DNA of 64,000 nucleotides, taken from positions 26,361,023-26,425,022 of the forward strand of contig CAXKWD010000007.1 in the NCBI GenBank assembly GCA_964059195.1, given 5' to 3'. The position numbers and the translations under genes are program-made. This document shows, in pieces, positions 21,001 through 33,017 of this stretch. This DNA comes from Ectobius pallidus (lineage: Eukaryota; Arthropoda; Insecta; Blattodea; Ectobiidae). Under the pieces are notes generated by a model, which saw only the letters and a program-made list of their open reading frames with translations, was not told where the DNA came from and searched no databases. Positions within the stretch are counted from its first letter, which is position 1; each line of letters opens with the position of its first letter.

Positions 21001-23750
21001 CTACAAGAATTGGCGAATATAGCTGGCTGACATACTTATTGTATTCCCACTTTTTCTCCAAGATTAGGCGAATACAAAATAATATAAACAGATTACTGAA
21101 GTTAGAGTCATTTAGAAAGGATTGAATAACAAAATTTACCCACATAAGGTAATAAAAAGGTTTAGAGTTGTTTCCAAGCTTCATGCCAACCCCTTCCCCG
21201 GAGAGTATAAATAATCTTTGAATATAAACATTATTTCTTGATACGATTTTTCATTTTCGATCACGCTGATCACAGAAAGACAGTGGATTTTGGTCATGGG
21301 GAGTCCACAATTTCATGGAAACATGCCTTGTATTTCTTCAATTTCGAAAGATTCATTTCATAAGGTTTGTCAGATCTAACAAAGCGAACCAAATAAAATA
21401 TAAAAATAAATGAGCTTAGAAAAGCAACTATTGCTAATTCGTAAAGTAAGACACAATAATTTTCGTATGAATAAATTAAAATGGATTAATCGCATTCTTC
21501 AGAAAACAGAAGTCTTGAAATTATAACTGGCACCTTAACGGGAGACAAACGTATGTTATTAATGGTTTTAATTTAGACCTAAGTTTTGGCAAAAAAAAAA
21601 AAAAAGTGATTATGTTTCCCGTGAACCCACTATAAGACCACAAACTCTAACAGTCTTACTAATAATCCAGTTGTAACATTTATACCAGGAATATACACAG
21701 CTGAGGAAAGAAAGTGTACTAATAATTGTTGCATAAGGCTGAATGTGTGCAACCTTTACACAGCCTGGCCCCCTTGTTTAAACTTGACGTAAATAATCAA
21801 GATGGCCGTTATGCGTAACAGCCGGTCGCTTCGTAGATGTCTGAGATTGAATTTTGAGGTTATGCATCCATTCTTAAGGTAACTTGTTATGAAACATTCT
21901 GGGCTACTTTTGCGGAATTATAAACATTGTTCCTTGTTTGCGGGACATATTTCCATACTTGTACCCATGATTACAGCTTTCTGAAAACAATATAATGAAA
22001 TACTGAAACTACAATTAGTCTGCAGACGATCCATCATTGTTTGCCCGCTACACCGATAGATGGCGTTCAGCAGTCCTTTCATAGCCTGAGGCTAGGAACG
22101 TCATGAAAAGCGTGACGTATTTGATGACGTTGGACGTACAAACACTGTGTAAACTCGGCAGTTACACACCTATTATTGGTAATGCGGCTTATGCAGAACT
22201 TGCACGGCGAACAACCAAACAACCGTTCAACGCAGGTATAAGCAGCTTTTATTAGTAAGGCTGTATGTTTGTAAGATGGTATTTACACTTAGACATCTTT
22301 ATATATAATATATACGTATTATTTTTATATATTATATTATGGTTTGTTCTTCGATAATGGTAAGGGGTGTTAGCAATATTTATACTTTTGGTCTTTGAGG
22401 CGAACTGTTACAATGATTTTCTTAAAACGGTAACATTTTCTATATTATTTTTTAGGTTAAATTTGTTATAAGTTTTAATATATTATTACCTAATCTCGTA
22501 AGGAAAGCGGAAATAAATAAGTTAACACGAACTTCTAAGTAAACGACTGAATTAATCGTTGTTAGGAAAAATAATATTCTTTTCTACATACTGTACACAT
22601 TTCCTGATGTATCAAGTCAAATAACAAAAGGCATAGTATGATCTTATTAAGTACTAAAACTGGATTAAGGAAGTATAAATATGACGTAATTACTGTATGC
22701 AATGGAAATTTCAACGGTGTAAACTTATCAAGTATAAATATTGAGTGTTCAGATTTTGGGATGATCATATTGTAAATACAATTAAATTATTGAATAGAGT
22801 TATTTATTTATAAGATTTTTTTTAATCTATATTACGTGAGCAGTATGTATTAATGTCTTGTATATCTTACTTTTACCGAATTATGAATTTTTGGGATCAT
22901 TTTATGGGTAATTGTAACAAAATGCTGAAAGGACAATATTGTTATAACAAACTCCAATTTAAATTAACATTTTAGGCCTATATTTAAAGATTTAAAACGC
23001 ATTACAGTAGTTTATAATTGTAGCCTATATTTTTAAATCACTTACGGGTATACGATATGTAAAGACTAATTATCATACAATACAGATGTGCCTAGCTCAC
23101 CCATTGGCCTAACTTTAGACCCATCTCAGCTTTATGAGACAAAAACAATTACGAAAAATTAGAGGAGAAATAAAAATTAAATGAAGCCATTGAAAATAAT
23201 TCTTGTTTATGTTGTCTGCGAGCTTTAAAAAAATTACGACAACAGAATTGTCTGATATTTCGGATCAAGAAAAGTCTAGTTCTGGCGCTGGAGTCTAGTC
23301 TAGTAACACTTTTAAACATTTGAGGGGGAGGAATAGTTTCTGGGGAAGAAATTTTTGAATCCAAGCAATTACATAACTAAAGTTCTAATGAAGCCTGATG
23401 GTTTTGCACTGCAAAGTATCTAACATACTGAAAGTTAGAGTGATACAAACTTAATTCAGATATTTATCTTTTTAGAGATGTCAATTTGATCACAAATACA
23501 TACACTCCTTTACATTCTTCTTGCTCACTTCCAGAAAAAAAAAAAACATGTCGCCCCTGACAATGAAGCACTTATGACTATCCAACCCAAGCATGGGAAA
23601 CATAATTTTCTCACTTCACATTCCGACATAAGTGATAGCATTGGGAGAGTGCGCTTTCAATTGCATCGATCTCATGCAAAGCCGCATTTGCGAAGAATTG
23701 CCTTAATTTTTTGATGGGTGGCAACTTCTGATTATTAAACTTTATACTTT
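21001..23750 (+). repeat. 1.8-kb repeat unit, copy 2 (with a MITE inside)
   Basis: Repeats the landmarks of copy 1 in the same order, from the GGCGAATACAAAATAAT block (21067) to GGAATAGTTTCTGG (23331). It is interrupted at 21650-22263 by a TA-flanked MITE. After removal of the insertions, successive copies lie about 1.8-1.9 kb apart. Confidence 0.8.
21650..22263. mobile_element. MITE with TA duplication, 614 bp
   Basis: Inverted ends CAGTCTTACTAATAA (left, after one extra A) and TTATTAGTAAGGCTG (right). Other copies of the host unit (24076, 62790) read AACTCTAYGTTTGTAAGAT without a break; here the text stops at AACTCTA (21649) and resumes at TATGTTTGTAAGAT (22264). TA is therefore the duplicated target, as in Tc1/mariner-type elements. 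No transposase is encoded. Confidence 0.8.
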
Positions 23751-25115
23751 TCTTTACCGATAAAATGTAAGACAGTGGCTCATGGTCACGGAAGTCCACA
23801 TTTTCATCCAAACACGCCTTGCATTTCTACCAATTACAATATAAAGATAAATGGACTTAGAAAAGCACCTATTGCTAATTCGTAAAGTAGATAGAGCACA
23901 CAACAATTTATTTATGAATGAGTGAAAATGGATTAATCGCATATTCACAGAAGTGAAATCTTAAAATTATAACTGGTCCCTTTACGGAGGAAAACGTATG
24001 TTACTCCTAGATTCAATTTATACAAATTCCAAAGAAAATGCTTATGTTTCTCGTTCACCTACTGTTAGATAAAAAAACTCTATGTTTGTAAGATAGTTTT
24101 TACACTTAGAAATCCTTACATATGATTATATATATATTTATTCGTATTATATTTATATAATACTATTATATGCTTTATAGTTTGTCCTTAAACACTGGTA
24201 AGAAGTGTTAGGAATATTTTATACTTTTGGTCTTTGAAGTTAACTGGTCCATGATTTTCTATAAAATGGTAACATTTTCTGTATTATTTTTTTTAGGTTT
24301 GATTTTTTATTCAATATGTAGTAGATTTAAAGGAAATTCTAATAAATGAGTTACATGGGTACTCTGTGTTCAAATTATATCGACTATACACGAACTTCTA
24401 AGGAAACGACTGAATCAATCATTGTTAGGAAAAATATTATTTTCTACTTACACATTTTCCATTGTATAAAGTCAAATAACTGTCGGCATAGCATGATTTT
24501 AGAAGTACTAAAACTGGATTATGAAAGTGCAAAGATTGCGTAACACTTACCACACAGCATTCGTTTTTACTTTCTCATCCCGGTACCATACGAAATTAGT
24601 TGAAGTTATGTACTGTAATTGTCCGCCGGCGTGGTCTTGTGGTTAGCGTCGTTGACTACAGATCCGTCGGGCCGGGTTCGATTCCCGGTACCTCCTCGGA
24701 TTTTTCTGAGGTAGGGAGGTGTGGTAGGGGTGCACTCAGCCTCGTGATTCCAAACTGAGGAGCTACTTGATAGAGAAGTAGCGGCTCCGGTCCAGAAAAC
24801 CCAGTTTAAACTTATTAAGTATAAACCTCGACTCTACTGATTTTTGGATGATCATGTTGAAATATTGAGAGAGTTATTTCTGAAATAAGAAATTTATAAT
24901 CTGTATTACGTGACCAAACTGCATGAATATCTTATTTTTGTTTTATTGTATTATAAATTTTTTGTGTCATTATATACGGAATTGTAACAAAATTCCTTAC
25001 AATTTCTAAATCCTTAAAAGAGAATATTGTTAAGAGTTATAACAAACTCCGATTTACATTCACCCTGTAGGCCTATATTTAAAGATTTAAAAGACATTAC
25101 AGTAATTGCAAATTT
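23751..25115 (+). repeat. 1.8-kb repeat unit, copy 3 (partial, with a SINE inside)
   Basis: Begins within the GTAAGACAGTGGCTCATGGTC block and runs to ACATTACAGTAATTGCAAA (25090). It lacks the TTTCTGGCG end block and is interrupted by the SINE at 24623-24805. Confidence 0.8.
24623..24805 (+). repeat. tRNA-derived SINE, second copy at 38790-39006
   Basis: Head GGCGTGGTCTTGTGGTTAGCG (A box) and GGTTCGATTCC (B box, 24675-24685), then a body with TTTTTCTGAGGTAGGGAGG and GTAGCGGCTCCGG. It interrupts repeat unit copy 3. Confidence 0.85.
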
Positions 25116-26449
25116 GTATAATCTCTACCCTGGACATAGAGAAAACCTTTTTCTCATTTCATATTTTGATGTAAAATAAGAAGTCGTATTGCGTAGACAG
25201 CTTAATCCAAATTGATTTCAGCCCCGAAACTGTTGTATGGCAACATGAGAGTGAGAAATAAAATATTTGTAAAGACAGTACATTTTTATGTTACCGGAAA
25301 TGTTGTTTCTTCTTATTTAAAGCCCTACCAGGCATGGTTTGTAAAATCAATTGGGTGCAAAATTCTACATCCCCTATGAGCCATAAATTCTATATCAAGC
25401 GTTTCCTGAGGGAATACTTTGAGTGTGAGAAATCGTTCTTCTTCATTTCAAATTCTACATACCCAATAAAGGGCCTAGAGTTTGAAAATCGAAGGTCCTT
25501 CATAGGTTAATGTCGAATGTCAAATTGCAAAATACAAATTTCCCGAACAAATTCAAGATCTGGTTTCCGCAAAAGTAAGGATTTAAAAACACTTCAAAAT
25601 GCAGTGAAGACTCTTCCCAATCCGTTGGCGGCAAGCTTCTATGAAGAGGGTATTTGAAAGTTAAACCACGCTTCGACAAATGTCTCAATCGGAGCGCGAA
25701 TATGTAGAGAAGTAGCTAGAAGGTGTACCTAAATTTTTCAAATAAGCCATTTTTGATTTTCACTGTGGTTTTCATTTTATGCCCCATCGGACGTTGAAAA
25801 AAATAGCCCTCTTATATTTGTATATTTATCTGTTCTCATTTCAATCATATGATCATTGCAGCCCCTAAACTCGAGCATCTGGGGGCACGTAAGATGTAAG
25901 ATTTTGTAATGTACAATACAATTGTTGTTTTTTGTTTTGTATATGTGTTTATTTGGAATTTGATTTGATTCAAATAAAAGAATAAAATTATAAATTATAA
26001 AACCATCGACGACTACATATAAAGGATATTTTAAATTATTTACCTCTATGTAATAATAATTAGAATACAACAGGGAACTATCCAGATCAATTGTACATTC
26101 TTATAACACCCGAAACGCCCATCAAACAGATCTCCCATAACAATGAATAGAATGTAAGACAGTTGAAAATTTTGACTTAAAGCCAACCGACGGCTACCTT
26201 ACAAGTAGACCTATCCTTCGGAGAAAAATGTTTCAAATATAAACTTTATATTTTAGTATAAGTTCTTCTAATACAAAATTTAAACGAAATACTTAGAATT
26301 ATTTTTAGAGAATTCGCGAAAAATAGAATTGTCTTCAATCAAAGTGATAAAAAAAGGAACAGAAAGGCTTCTTTTGCCATTTAAATAAACTATACAAATT
26401 GTCTGAGGATGCTGCTTTATTGGCTTGCCTTCAACTTGTTAAAAATTAA
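25116..26449. other. No gene recognised; repeat fragment at 25430-25505
   Basis: The block around CGTTCTTCTTCATTTCA recurs at 49262-49350. Otherwise AT-rich unique-looking DNA. Confidence 0.45.
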
Positions 26450-27015
26450 TGTAAGTTTGTTGCTAAGGAAACATATTGGTTTAATTCTCTGACGGGATGA
26501 ACAGGCATTCCGAAGTTACTTAGGAAACGACGTGTAAAACATTACGGAGGCCACATGAAAAATTGTTATATTATAAATTTTAATATTAAATAATAAGACA
26601 ATGCTTGTGGTTTTCAAGAGACGGCTAAAGCTTTGCACCTTTTCTTCTGCTCCAGGTCCTGTAAGTTATAGTAGGACTATATAACATCTGTTATTCTTAC
26701 ATACAAACACGATGTGAAACATTCACATAACTTTCTCAGAGAAAAGGAAAGATTTTGAAATGTTTTGCGTCTCGATGCCGTGTTACAAGATTTAGCAATA
26801 CAATGACTCTCTCCTTATGTGACTTAAATATAATTATCTATCGAATCTTGAGTTCCTGGTTGTTGGGACCGAGTTGACTAGCTTCTAACAACCGTTCATA
26901 AATGAAATAGTAAACCTAAATAGAAGAAGTCAGATTACAAAATTAGGAAGGAACTTCTTACAGCAACACTGATATGACAGTATAGGTTATAGTATAAAAC
27001 TATTTTTAAACTACT
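26450..27015 (+). repeat. Dispersed repeat, left part, split by the provirus
   Basis: Matches 39320-39950 with many changes (GATGAACAGGCATTC, GGAAACGACGTG, AAAATTAGGAAGGAA). The match resumes at 35216, on the other side of the provirus. Confidence 0.8.
27012..27015. repeat. Target-site duplication TACT, left
   Basis: TACT directly before the left LTR; the same four bases follow the right LTR at 35216-35219. Four-base duplications are normal for Ty3/gypsy integrases. Confidence 0.9.
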
Positions 27016-27652
27016 TGTCGTATAATTATAGGTGTTTCCCGTCCGGTTGGACGAGTTGCTCCAATAATACACGCCAATGTGTATGCTGGTAGCTGATGAT
27101 GTTAATTCTACAGATGTAGAGTTGAACCTGCAATCTGTAGGAAGGCTTGCACACACGTAAATCGTAGGTTTATTTCCTCAGAAATAATACAAGTACTGTT
27201 GAAGTGTAGAAAAGTGATTTATTGTATAGCACAAGTTACAAGTTGATGCCGTTGTTGACCACGATGAAATCCACTAAATTTACATTAATCTGCGTATTTA
27301 TAACTTCGTAAGGAGGAGGAGCTAGATCAAAGTTATTATGGTTATTATCCAAGAGTTTAATAGAAATTGGTGTTGACTCGACAATAGTAATTATATTGAT
27401 TATGTTCTACATCTGACTAACTCAGCAATCCTCGCATATGACTGCTCCTCCGTCATCATTCTGTCGTTTATTGAACTTCAAGACTAAACAATTTAACTTC
27501 CGCGTACACAGCAATTCATTTCCTTGTTTTCAAACAATACAGTTTATTAACTTTTAATCTAACTTCTCTTCCTCTTTAGTTCATTGCCTTTCTTTTACTT
27601 AATTTACACAACATCCCTCTTATTTTCTGAATATAATAATAATTATACAACA
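27016..27652 (-). repeat. 3' LTR of the provirus
   Basis: On the minus strand it starts TGTTGTATAATT and ends ATACGACA. It holds a poly(A) signal AATAAA (27223 to 27218). Matches the 5' LTR over its full length. Confidence 0.96.
27218..27223 (-). terminator. Poly(A) signal in the 3' LTR
   Basis: AATAAA on the minus strand; the other LTR has the same signal at 34781-34786. A reasonable 3'-end signal for the genomic RNA. Confidence 0.5.
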
Positions 27653-27663
27653 TCCCCTCCCTT
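27653..27663 (-). other. Polypurine tract
   Basis: AAGGGAGGGGA on the minus strand, directly before the 3' LTR. This is where plus-strand DNA synthesis is primed. Confidence 0.85.
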
Positions 27664-27698
27664 ATTTTTTAAAAAGCTGGGGTTTACACCACAGATTT

Positions 27699-29858
27699 TT
27701 AAACCTTAATTTGTGTCCAGTGAGTTTTTCCTGAAATAGAACTACTTTCTTCTATCTCTGTTTCTGGTACTATGTTTAAACTACTTTTTACTTCTTTTAC
27801 ACCTTCTTTCCTTGTACCTGAATGACTATTACATACTAATACTTCACTTGACTTTTCTAAGCCTTCAGTTTGTATTTCTATAGTTCTAACCCTTTTTTCT
27901 AATGTATTAGTTAACTCTATTTCACCATTGTTTATGTTATTATGGCTTTGCTTATATTTACAGCATCCAAAATTTACAACAATTAATTTACAAAATTGAT
28001 ACATACATAATTTAATTTTCTGTACATGAGTCAGACAACAGCAGGATATCATTCCTCCTATCCATAAAAATATTACTAAAAATACAACATGATACCACTG
28101 AAAATTATCATCATTTTCATCTTTTATAACGTTTACTTTCTTCTTTTCCTCATTAATAAACCTTTTAACTTCATCTAAATGATAGCCTGTTCTTCGTAAT
28201 TCATCTATATTAGACAAAATATTTTGAAAAGGTAACTCCATTTTAACTTCAGCAAAATCTTTCTGAGTTTGAAAATCCATACAACATGAATTGTTGAAAC
28301 TAGCAAGTGGTATTACGTCAAACTGAAAATTATTGTAAGTTTTCTTTTGTAACGGATAAATGACTCCTGTGGTTGTGATACCCTTACAATGTTCTCCTAA
28401 GTTTAATTTACCTCGACCTATGACTTTCTTGGTATATTTATTCTTAAAACAAATACCTGTAAAAATTTCGGTTTTAGGGGAAATATAAAGCCATTCATTG
28501 CTTCCAGATAACGGTATCCACAACGTCTTTTGACTATTTAAAAACACAACAGATTTTAAACAACTCGTCGGTATTACCTGTGTTGTGGGGTGCAAAACGG
28601 TGGAAATACAATCTTGCCCCGGTATATAATTAGATATTAACACATTTTCTTTACACACGTAAGTTAAATCATTGGGTTTCTTACAGTCTCCTATTTCCTT
28701 TTGTGATAAATAAGCATACTTTGTCTTATATTTATCAATAGCTATATATTCCTGTTTTGTTTGTATGTATTGTACAGTCATATTGTTTTTCATGACTATC
28801 GGAAAAGGTATTACATGATATACATTAAATTTTTGTTGATAAAGTAACGGAATTCGTATTACATACACTAATAAATTATTTTGAACATAAATTACTGGTT
28901 CTAATAATTTCATAGCTTGGCTAGTTACAAAAGGAGGAATCACATTCTCTTGTGACTCAATTTCCTTTAAAATGTTCTTTATTTGGCTGTAAGTGATGAT
29001 TTGAGGTTGAATTACTCCTGACTGTGCATGAAGAAATGTTTCAATTAATAATTCATAACTATGTTGACATTCATACAACCCGATCTCAATGTGTCTATTT
29101 AAATTAGTTAACATTATTGCTATTTCAGCTTCATATTTCTGTTTAATTAATTCCACACTGAAATTCGTTGTAATATCATTAAGTTACTGTGTAAGCTTTT
29201 TCTCATTGCTTACGATATTTACTAGAGTAGAATTTATGCTGACTAACATAGATTTCACAACTGACATTTGTTCTTCATCAATTCTTAATAAATCATTCTC
29301 TGAATCTTTTAACTTGTTAATCTGTCTATCATAATTTTTTAATTCGTTTTCAGTTGCTGTTCCAAACAAAATACGAGAAATTTCTCCTATAAAATTAAAA
29401 TTAGCTCTTTTCTTCCTACTATTATTAGTTTCTGTTCTTCTGAAAGTTATTACCTCACCAGTTCCTAATCCTGATACTTCTTTGAACACATTTTCTAATC
29501 TCAAAACCTTATTTGACTTTGATTCAAAATATATTAGACTTGAAGCACAATCTGTGACTTCATACCATGGTTTACTTGAAATACTCCTACACATGTTCTG
29601 AAACTGTTCTAACTGTTTCTTTACACTTAACCATACTTTATTTATTTCATTGCTATCCACATAAGTTACAATTTCCTGCTCCAATGCAATGGGAAATTCA
29701 TATTCTCCTAATTCATCAAAATACACTCCAGCTTCTCCTTTTATTTCACTTATCTCTACCCCTTCTTTCTGATTGGTACTCTTATAATCTGTTTCTCTTA
29801 ATATTACCTCTTGCATTGCAATCAATTGCACTAACATTATTATCCACATCTTAAACAT
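27699..29858 (-). pseudogene. env: Errantivirus envelope glycoprotein gene (env), one premature stop
   Basis: The likely start is the ATG at 29858-29856, which overlaps the last 8 nt of pol and begins a hydrophobic signal-like segment; the frame is open further upstream, so a spliced start is also possible. A basic furin-type site RKKR lies at 29417-29406 and is followed by a FNFIGEISRILFG stretch, the fusion-peptide-like region shared with errantivirus Env and baculovirus F proteins. A membrane anchor lies near 28097-28032 and a cytoplasmic tail of about 110 residues follows. One in-frame TAA at 29186-29184 splits the gene into two parts that are in the same frame. The product would mediate membrane fusion for transfer between cells. 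The second part continues without an ATG of its own at the break, so this copy is probably null. Confidence 0.9.
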
Positions 29859-32800
29859 CCTCTGCGAACAAATCTGAAACACATGGTTTCGTTCTGTTAA
29901 TATGGGTATACATTTTTTTCTTTCCACTTGTTCCTACCTTTCTTAACTCTAGGTTTTTACCTTTGATTTCCTCAATTTGCCATGGGCCACTATACAAACT
30001 ATCTAACTTTCTCCTTTGTTCATTTCGAACAAACACATAATCTCCCCTCTTATACTGAGGTTCTCGTGCACATTTATCTCTTTTTTCTATTTCGGCTTCC
30101 TTACTTTTCACTAAGTTAAGTCTAGCCTCCTCCCATGTTTTCTGGAACCGTTGCTTGATACCCAATATGAAGTCGTCATAATTATATAACACTTCCGCTC
30201 TTCTCTGTAACGCGCCCGGCAAGTTTGCCTGTCTCCCATATAAAACTTCATATGGCGTAAACTTAAGCTTTGTGTGGGGAGTAATGTTGTATGTAAACAC
30301 AGCAAATTGGATCCATTTGTCCCATTCCTCCTGTTTATTTTGACAAAAACATCTTAAATATTCCACCAAAACTTTATGGGATCGTTCTAAACTGCCGTTA
30401 CTTTCCGGATGATATACGCTTGTATGTACCTTCTCTATCTTTAATAATTTACACAATCTTTTCATTACATTACCCATAAATTGTGTGCCCTGATCTGTAA
30501 GGATCGCATTTGAAATACCGTATTTCAAAACTACCTCATTTACAAATGCCTCCGCTACTGTTTCTGCAGTTTGATTTGGAATGGGGATACCTATCACATA
30601 TTTGCTTAGATTGTCTTGGCAAGATAACAAATATTTATTTCCCCTTTCTGACATAGTAAAAGGACCTACTATGTCTAAATAAATTTTATCCCATGTACTT
30701 TGACTAGTGTCTGTTTGTTCAAAAGCTGCTTTTACGGTTGGTACTGTATCCTTATTTCTTTGACAAATTTGACATTTTCGAATATAGTTTTCGACATCAC
30801 GAAATAAATTTGGCCAGTTACAGTGCATCTTTATTCTTTCGTAAGTTCTCTGAATTCCTGAATGTCCACCGATTGGGGAATCGTGCATTTCCTTTAATAT
30901 CTTTTGTTTCTTTTCATTAGTCAAAGAATTAGTTACAAAAGCTACTGCTGGATAACGAGATAAGGCATCCGCGTTTACCAAGCTCTTTCCAGGCCGATGA
31001 ACTACTTCGTAATCAAATTCCTCTAACAATAATCTCCATCTTAAAATCCTTGATCCTGGATCTTTTACTCCTACCATCCATTTTAAAGCTTTATGATCGG
31101 TGACGATAGTAAACTTCCTACCTAATAGATAGTTTCTAAAATGCTTGAATGACCATACTATAGCTAATAATTCTTTGTCTGTTATTCCATAATTTATTTC
31201 ATGTTTATTTAAAATACGGCTAGCGTATGCTATAGGTTTATCTTTCCCTAATTCACCTTGACGCAGTATGCTTCCAATAGCAAAATTGCTAGAGTCCGTG
31301 GTCAGCAGAAAAGGTTTGCTAAAGTCCGGAAATTGAAGTACGGGTTCTGACATCAAACACTGTTTTAATACATTAAAAGTTTCTTCCTGTTTTTCAGTCC
31401 ATTCCCACTTAATTTCTTTCTTTAACAACTCATTTAATTGTTTTGCCTTTTTGCTAAAATCAGGTATAAATGTTCTATAGTAACCCACTAACCCTAAAAA
31501 TGATTTAACATCTTTTACTGTTTTAGGTTTAGGAAATTCTTGTATTGCTCTGACCTTTTCTGGGTCTGGATACACTCCTTCAGCTGTTACTACATGCCCT
31601 AAATAATTTAATTCATTCTTTAAAAATTCGCATTTATCCGGTTCTAACTGCACATTAAATTCTCTCATTTTCTCAAATACTTCCCTTAATTTATCATTAT
31701 GTTCTCTCAGATCAGCTCCAAATAAAATAATATCATCTAAATAAACAAAAACCCTTGACCCTATCAGTCCTGAAAGAATCATATTCATGGTTCTCTGAAA
31801 AGATGAAGGTCCGTTCTTCAACCCGAATGGTAATCGTTGAAAATCAAATTTTCCTTTTTGAGTGCTAAATGATGCTTTACATTTATCTTCCTCAGCTAAC
31901 GGTATTTGCCAATATCCACTAGCACAGTCTAATGCAGAAAAAAATCTAGCTCTACCTAATTTATCAAGAATCTTTTGTATATTTGGCAAAGGGTAGCTAT
32001 CTCCGATTGTTGATTCATTTAATTTCCGAAAATCTATACAAATGCGCCATTTCTTTTTCCCTGAAGCGTCTACTTTTTTAGGTACGACTAAAAGTGGAAA
32101 ATTCCAAGATGATTCAGTGGGTCTGATAATATCTTGTGCTAACATATCATCAACTTGTTTATTTACTTCCTCCTGATAATGATGTGGTATTCGATATGGT
32201 TTTACTGCAATCGGTCTTACGTTGTCAGCTGTTGGTGTGGGAATATAATGCTTAGCATGCTTTATTTCTGTTAAGCGATCTCCCGGTAATCGAAAAATAT
32301 CATTGTATTCTAAACAAATTTCTTTAATTGAATCTGCTCCTTCCTTAATATGTGATAATCTCAATTTTTCTTGCAATACTCGCTTCCTTTCTCGGCCATC
32401 TCTCATTATTTTATTTTCTTTAAAAGAAAAATTCTCTAATTGTGGAATATTTTCAATGTCATATTCATCCTCATTTAAATTAATAATTAAACAGCAAAAT
32501 TTATTCTCTTTACACAATACTACTCCCTCACAACAATAAACATTTGATCCTAGCATTTGTTTATTACAATATTTTACTCCGTTTTCCGTGGTGGGAAAAG
32601 CTACTAATGTTTCTGAACAAGCGGGTATCCTGGTATTCACTTTTACATGTCTTGGTAATGTTACTTTTACTTCATTTTCTCTCACCCAGTCTTGCCATAA
32701 AATTATATCATATTGCTCTGGTAAATTTTCCATTACATAAAATTTACATGGCTGACTGCCTTGTAATTCCATCATTATACTTCCTAGTACCGTGAAATTT

Positions 32801-33012
32801 TCTCCAGTTACTGATTTAAATTGCAATCTATTTTGGCAATCTATTTTATGATATTCTTTTAAACTTGTTTTCTTTACTAGCGATACAGAGGAGCCAGTAT
32901 CAAGCAACACCAATCCAATTCCTTCATGCAAATCCTCAGATGTTGCATAAAATGAAAAAGGATTATGTATGCAGTCTTTACTGCCAGAGGTTGTACCCGA
33001 CTGCTCGGTCAT
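29851..33012 (-). CDS. pol: Pol polyprotein: protease, reverse transcriptase, RNase H, integrase
   Basis: Intact frame of 1053 residues from the ATG at 33012, though the natural entry is probably a -1 frameshift at 33030-33024. Protease: active site LLDTGS (Asp38). RT: LVVPKK near 308-313, FSALDCASGYWQIPL at 358-372, catalytic VYLDD (424-427). RNase H: TTDSSN (Asp573), Glu614, TDHKAL (Asp639). Integrase: zinc-binding His710/His717 and Cys747/Cys750, then the catalytic triad Asp780, Asp840 and Glu876, with 35 residues between the last two as expected. The order PR-RT-RH-IN is that of Ty3/gypsy elements. All catalytic residues are present, so the enzymes may be active and could serve other copies. 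The stop TAA at 29853-29851 lies within the start of env. Confidence 0.97.
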   Translation of the reverse strand: MTEQSGTTSGSKDCIHNPFSFYATSEDLHEGIGLVLLDTGSSVSLVKKTSLKEYHKIDCQNRLQFKSVTGENFTVLGSIMMELQGSQPCKFYVMENLPEQYDIILWQDWVRENEVKVTLPRHVKVNTRIPACSETLVAFPTTENGVKYCNKQMLGSNVYCCEGVVLCKENKFCCLIINLNEDEYDIENIPQLENFSFKENKIMRDGRERKRVLQEKLRLSHIKEGADSIKEICLEYNDIFRLPGDRLTEIKHAKHYIPTPTADNVRPIAVKPYRIPHHYQEEVNKQVDDMLAQDIIRPTESSWNFPLLVVPKKVDASGKKKWRICIDFRKLNESTIGDSYPLPNIQKILDKLGRARFFSALDCASGYWQIPLAEEDKCKASFSTQKGKFDFQRLPFGLKNGPSSFQRTMNMILSGLIGSRVFVYLDDIILFGADLREHNDKLREVFEKMREFNVQLEPDKCEFLKNELNYLGHVVTAEGVYPDPEKVRAIQEFPKPKTVKDVKSFLGLVGYYRTFIPDFSKKAKQLNELLKKEIKWEWTEKQEETFNVLKQCLMSEPVLQFPDFSKPFLLTTDSSNFAIGSILRQGELGKDKPIAYASRILNKHEINYGITDKELLAIVWSFKHFRNYLLGRKFTIVTDHKALKWMVGVKDPGSRILRWRLLLEEFDYEVVHRPGKSLVNADALSRYPAVAFVTNSLTNEKKQKILKEMHDSPIGGHSGIQRTYERIKMHCNWPNLFRDVENYIRKCQICQRNKDTVPTVKAAFEQTDTSQSTWDKIYLDIVGPFTMSERGNKYLLSCQDNLSKYVIGIPIPNQTAETVAEAFVNEVVLKYGISNAILTDQGTQFMGNVMKRLCKLLKIEKVHTSVYHPESNGSLERSHKVLVEYLRCFCQNKQEEWDKWIQFAVFTYNITPHTKLKFTPYEVLYGRQANLPGALQRRAEVLYNYDDFILGIKQRFQKTWEEARLNLVKSKEAEIEKRDKCAREPQYKRGDYVFVRNEQRRKLDSLYSGPWQIEEIKGKNLELRKVGTSGKKKMYTHINRTKPCVSDLFAEDV

Positions 33013-33017
33013 ACCCT

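Noticed and set aside
29567..29854. Plus-strand ORFs antisense to the provirus (also 32303-32539, 32544-32795, 33241-33555)
   Set aside because: They are shadows of gag, pol and env on the opposite strand with no motif of their own.
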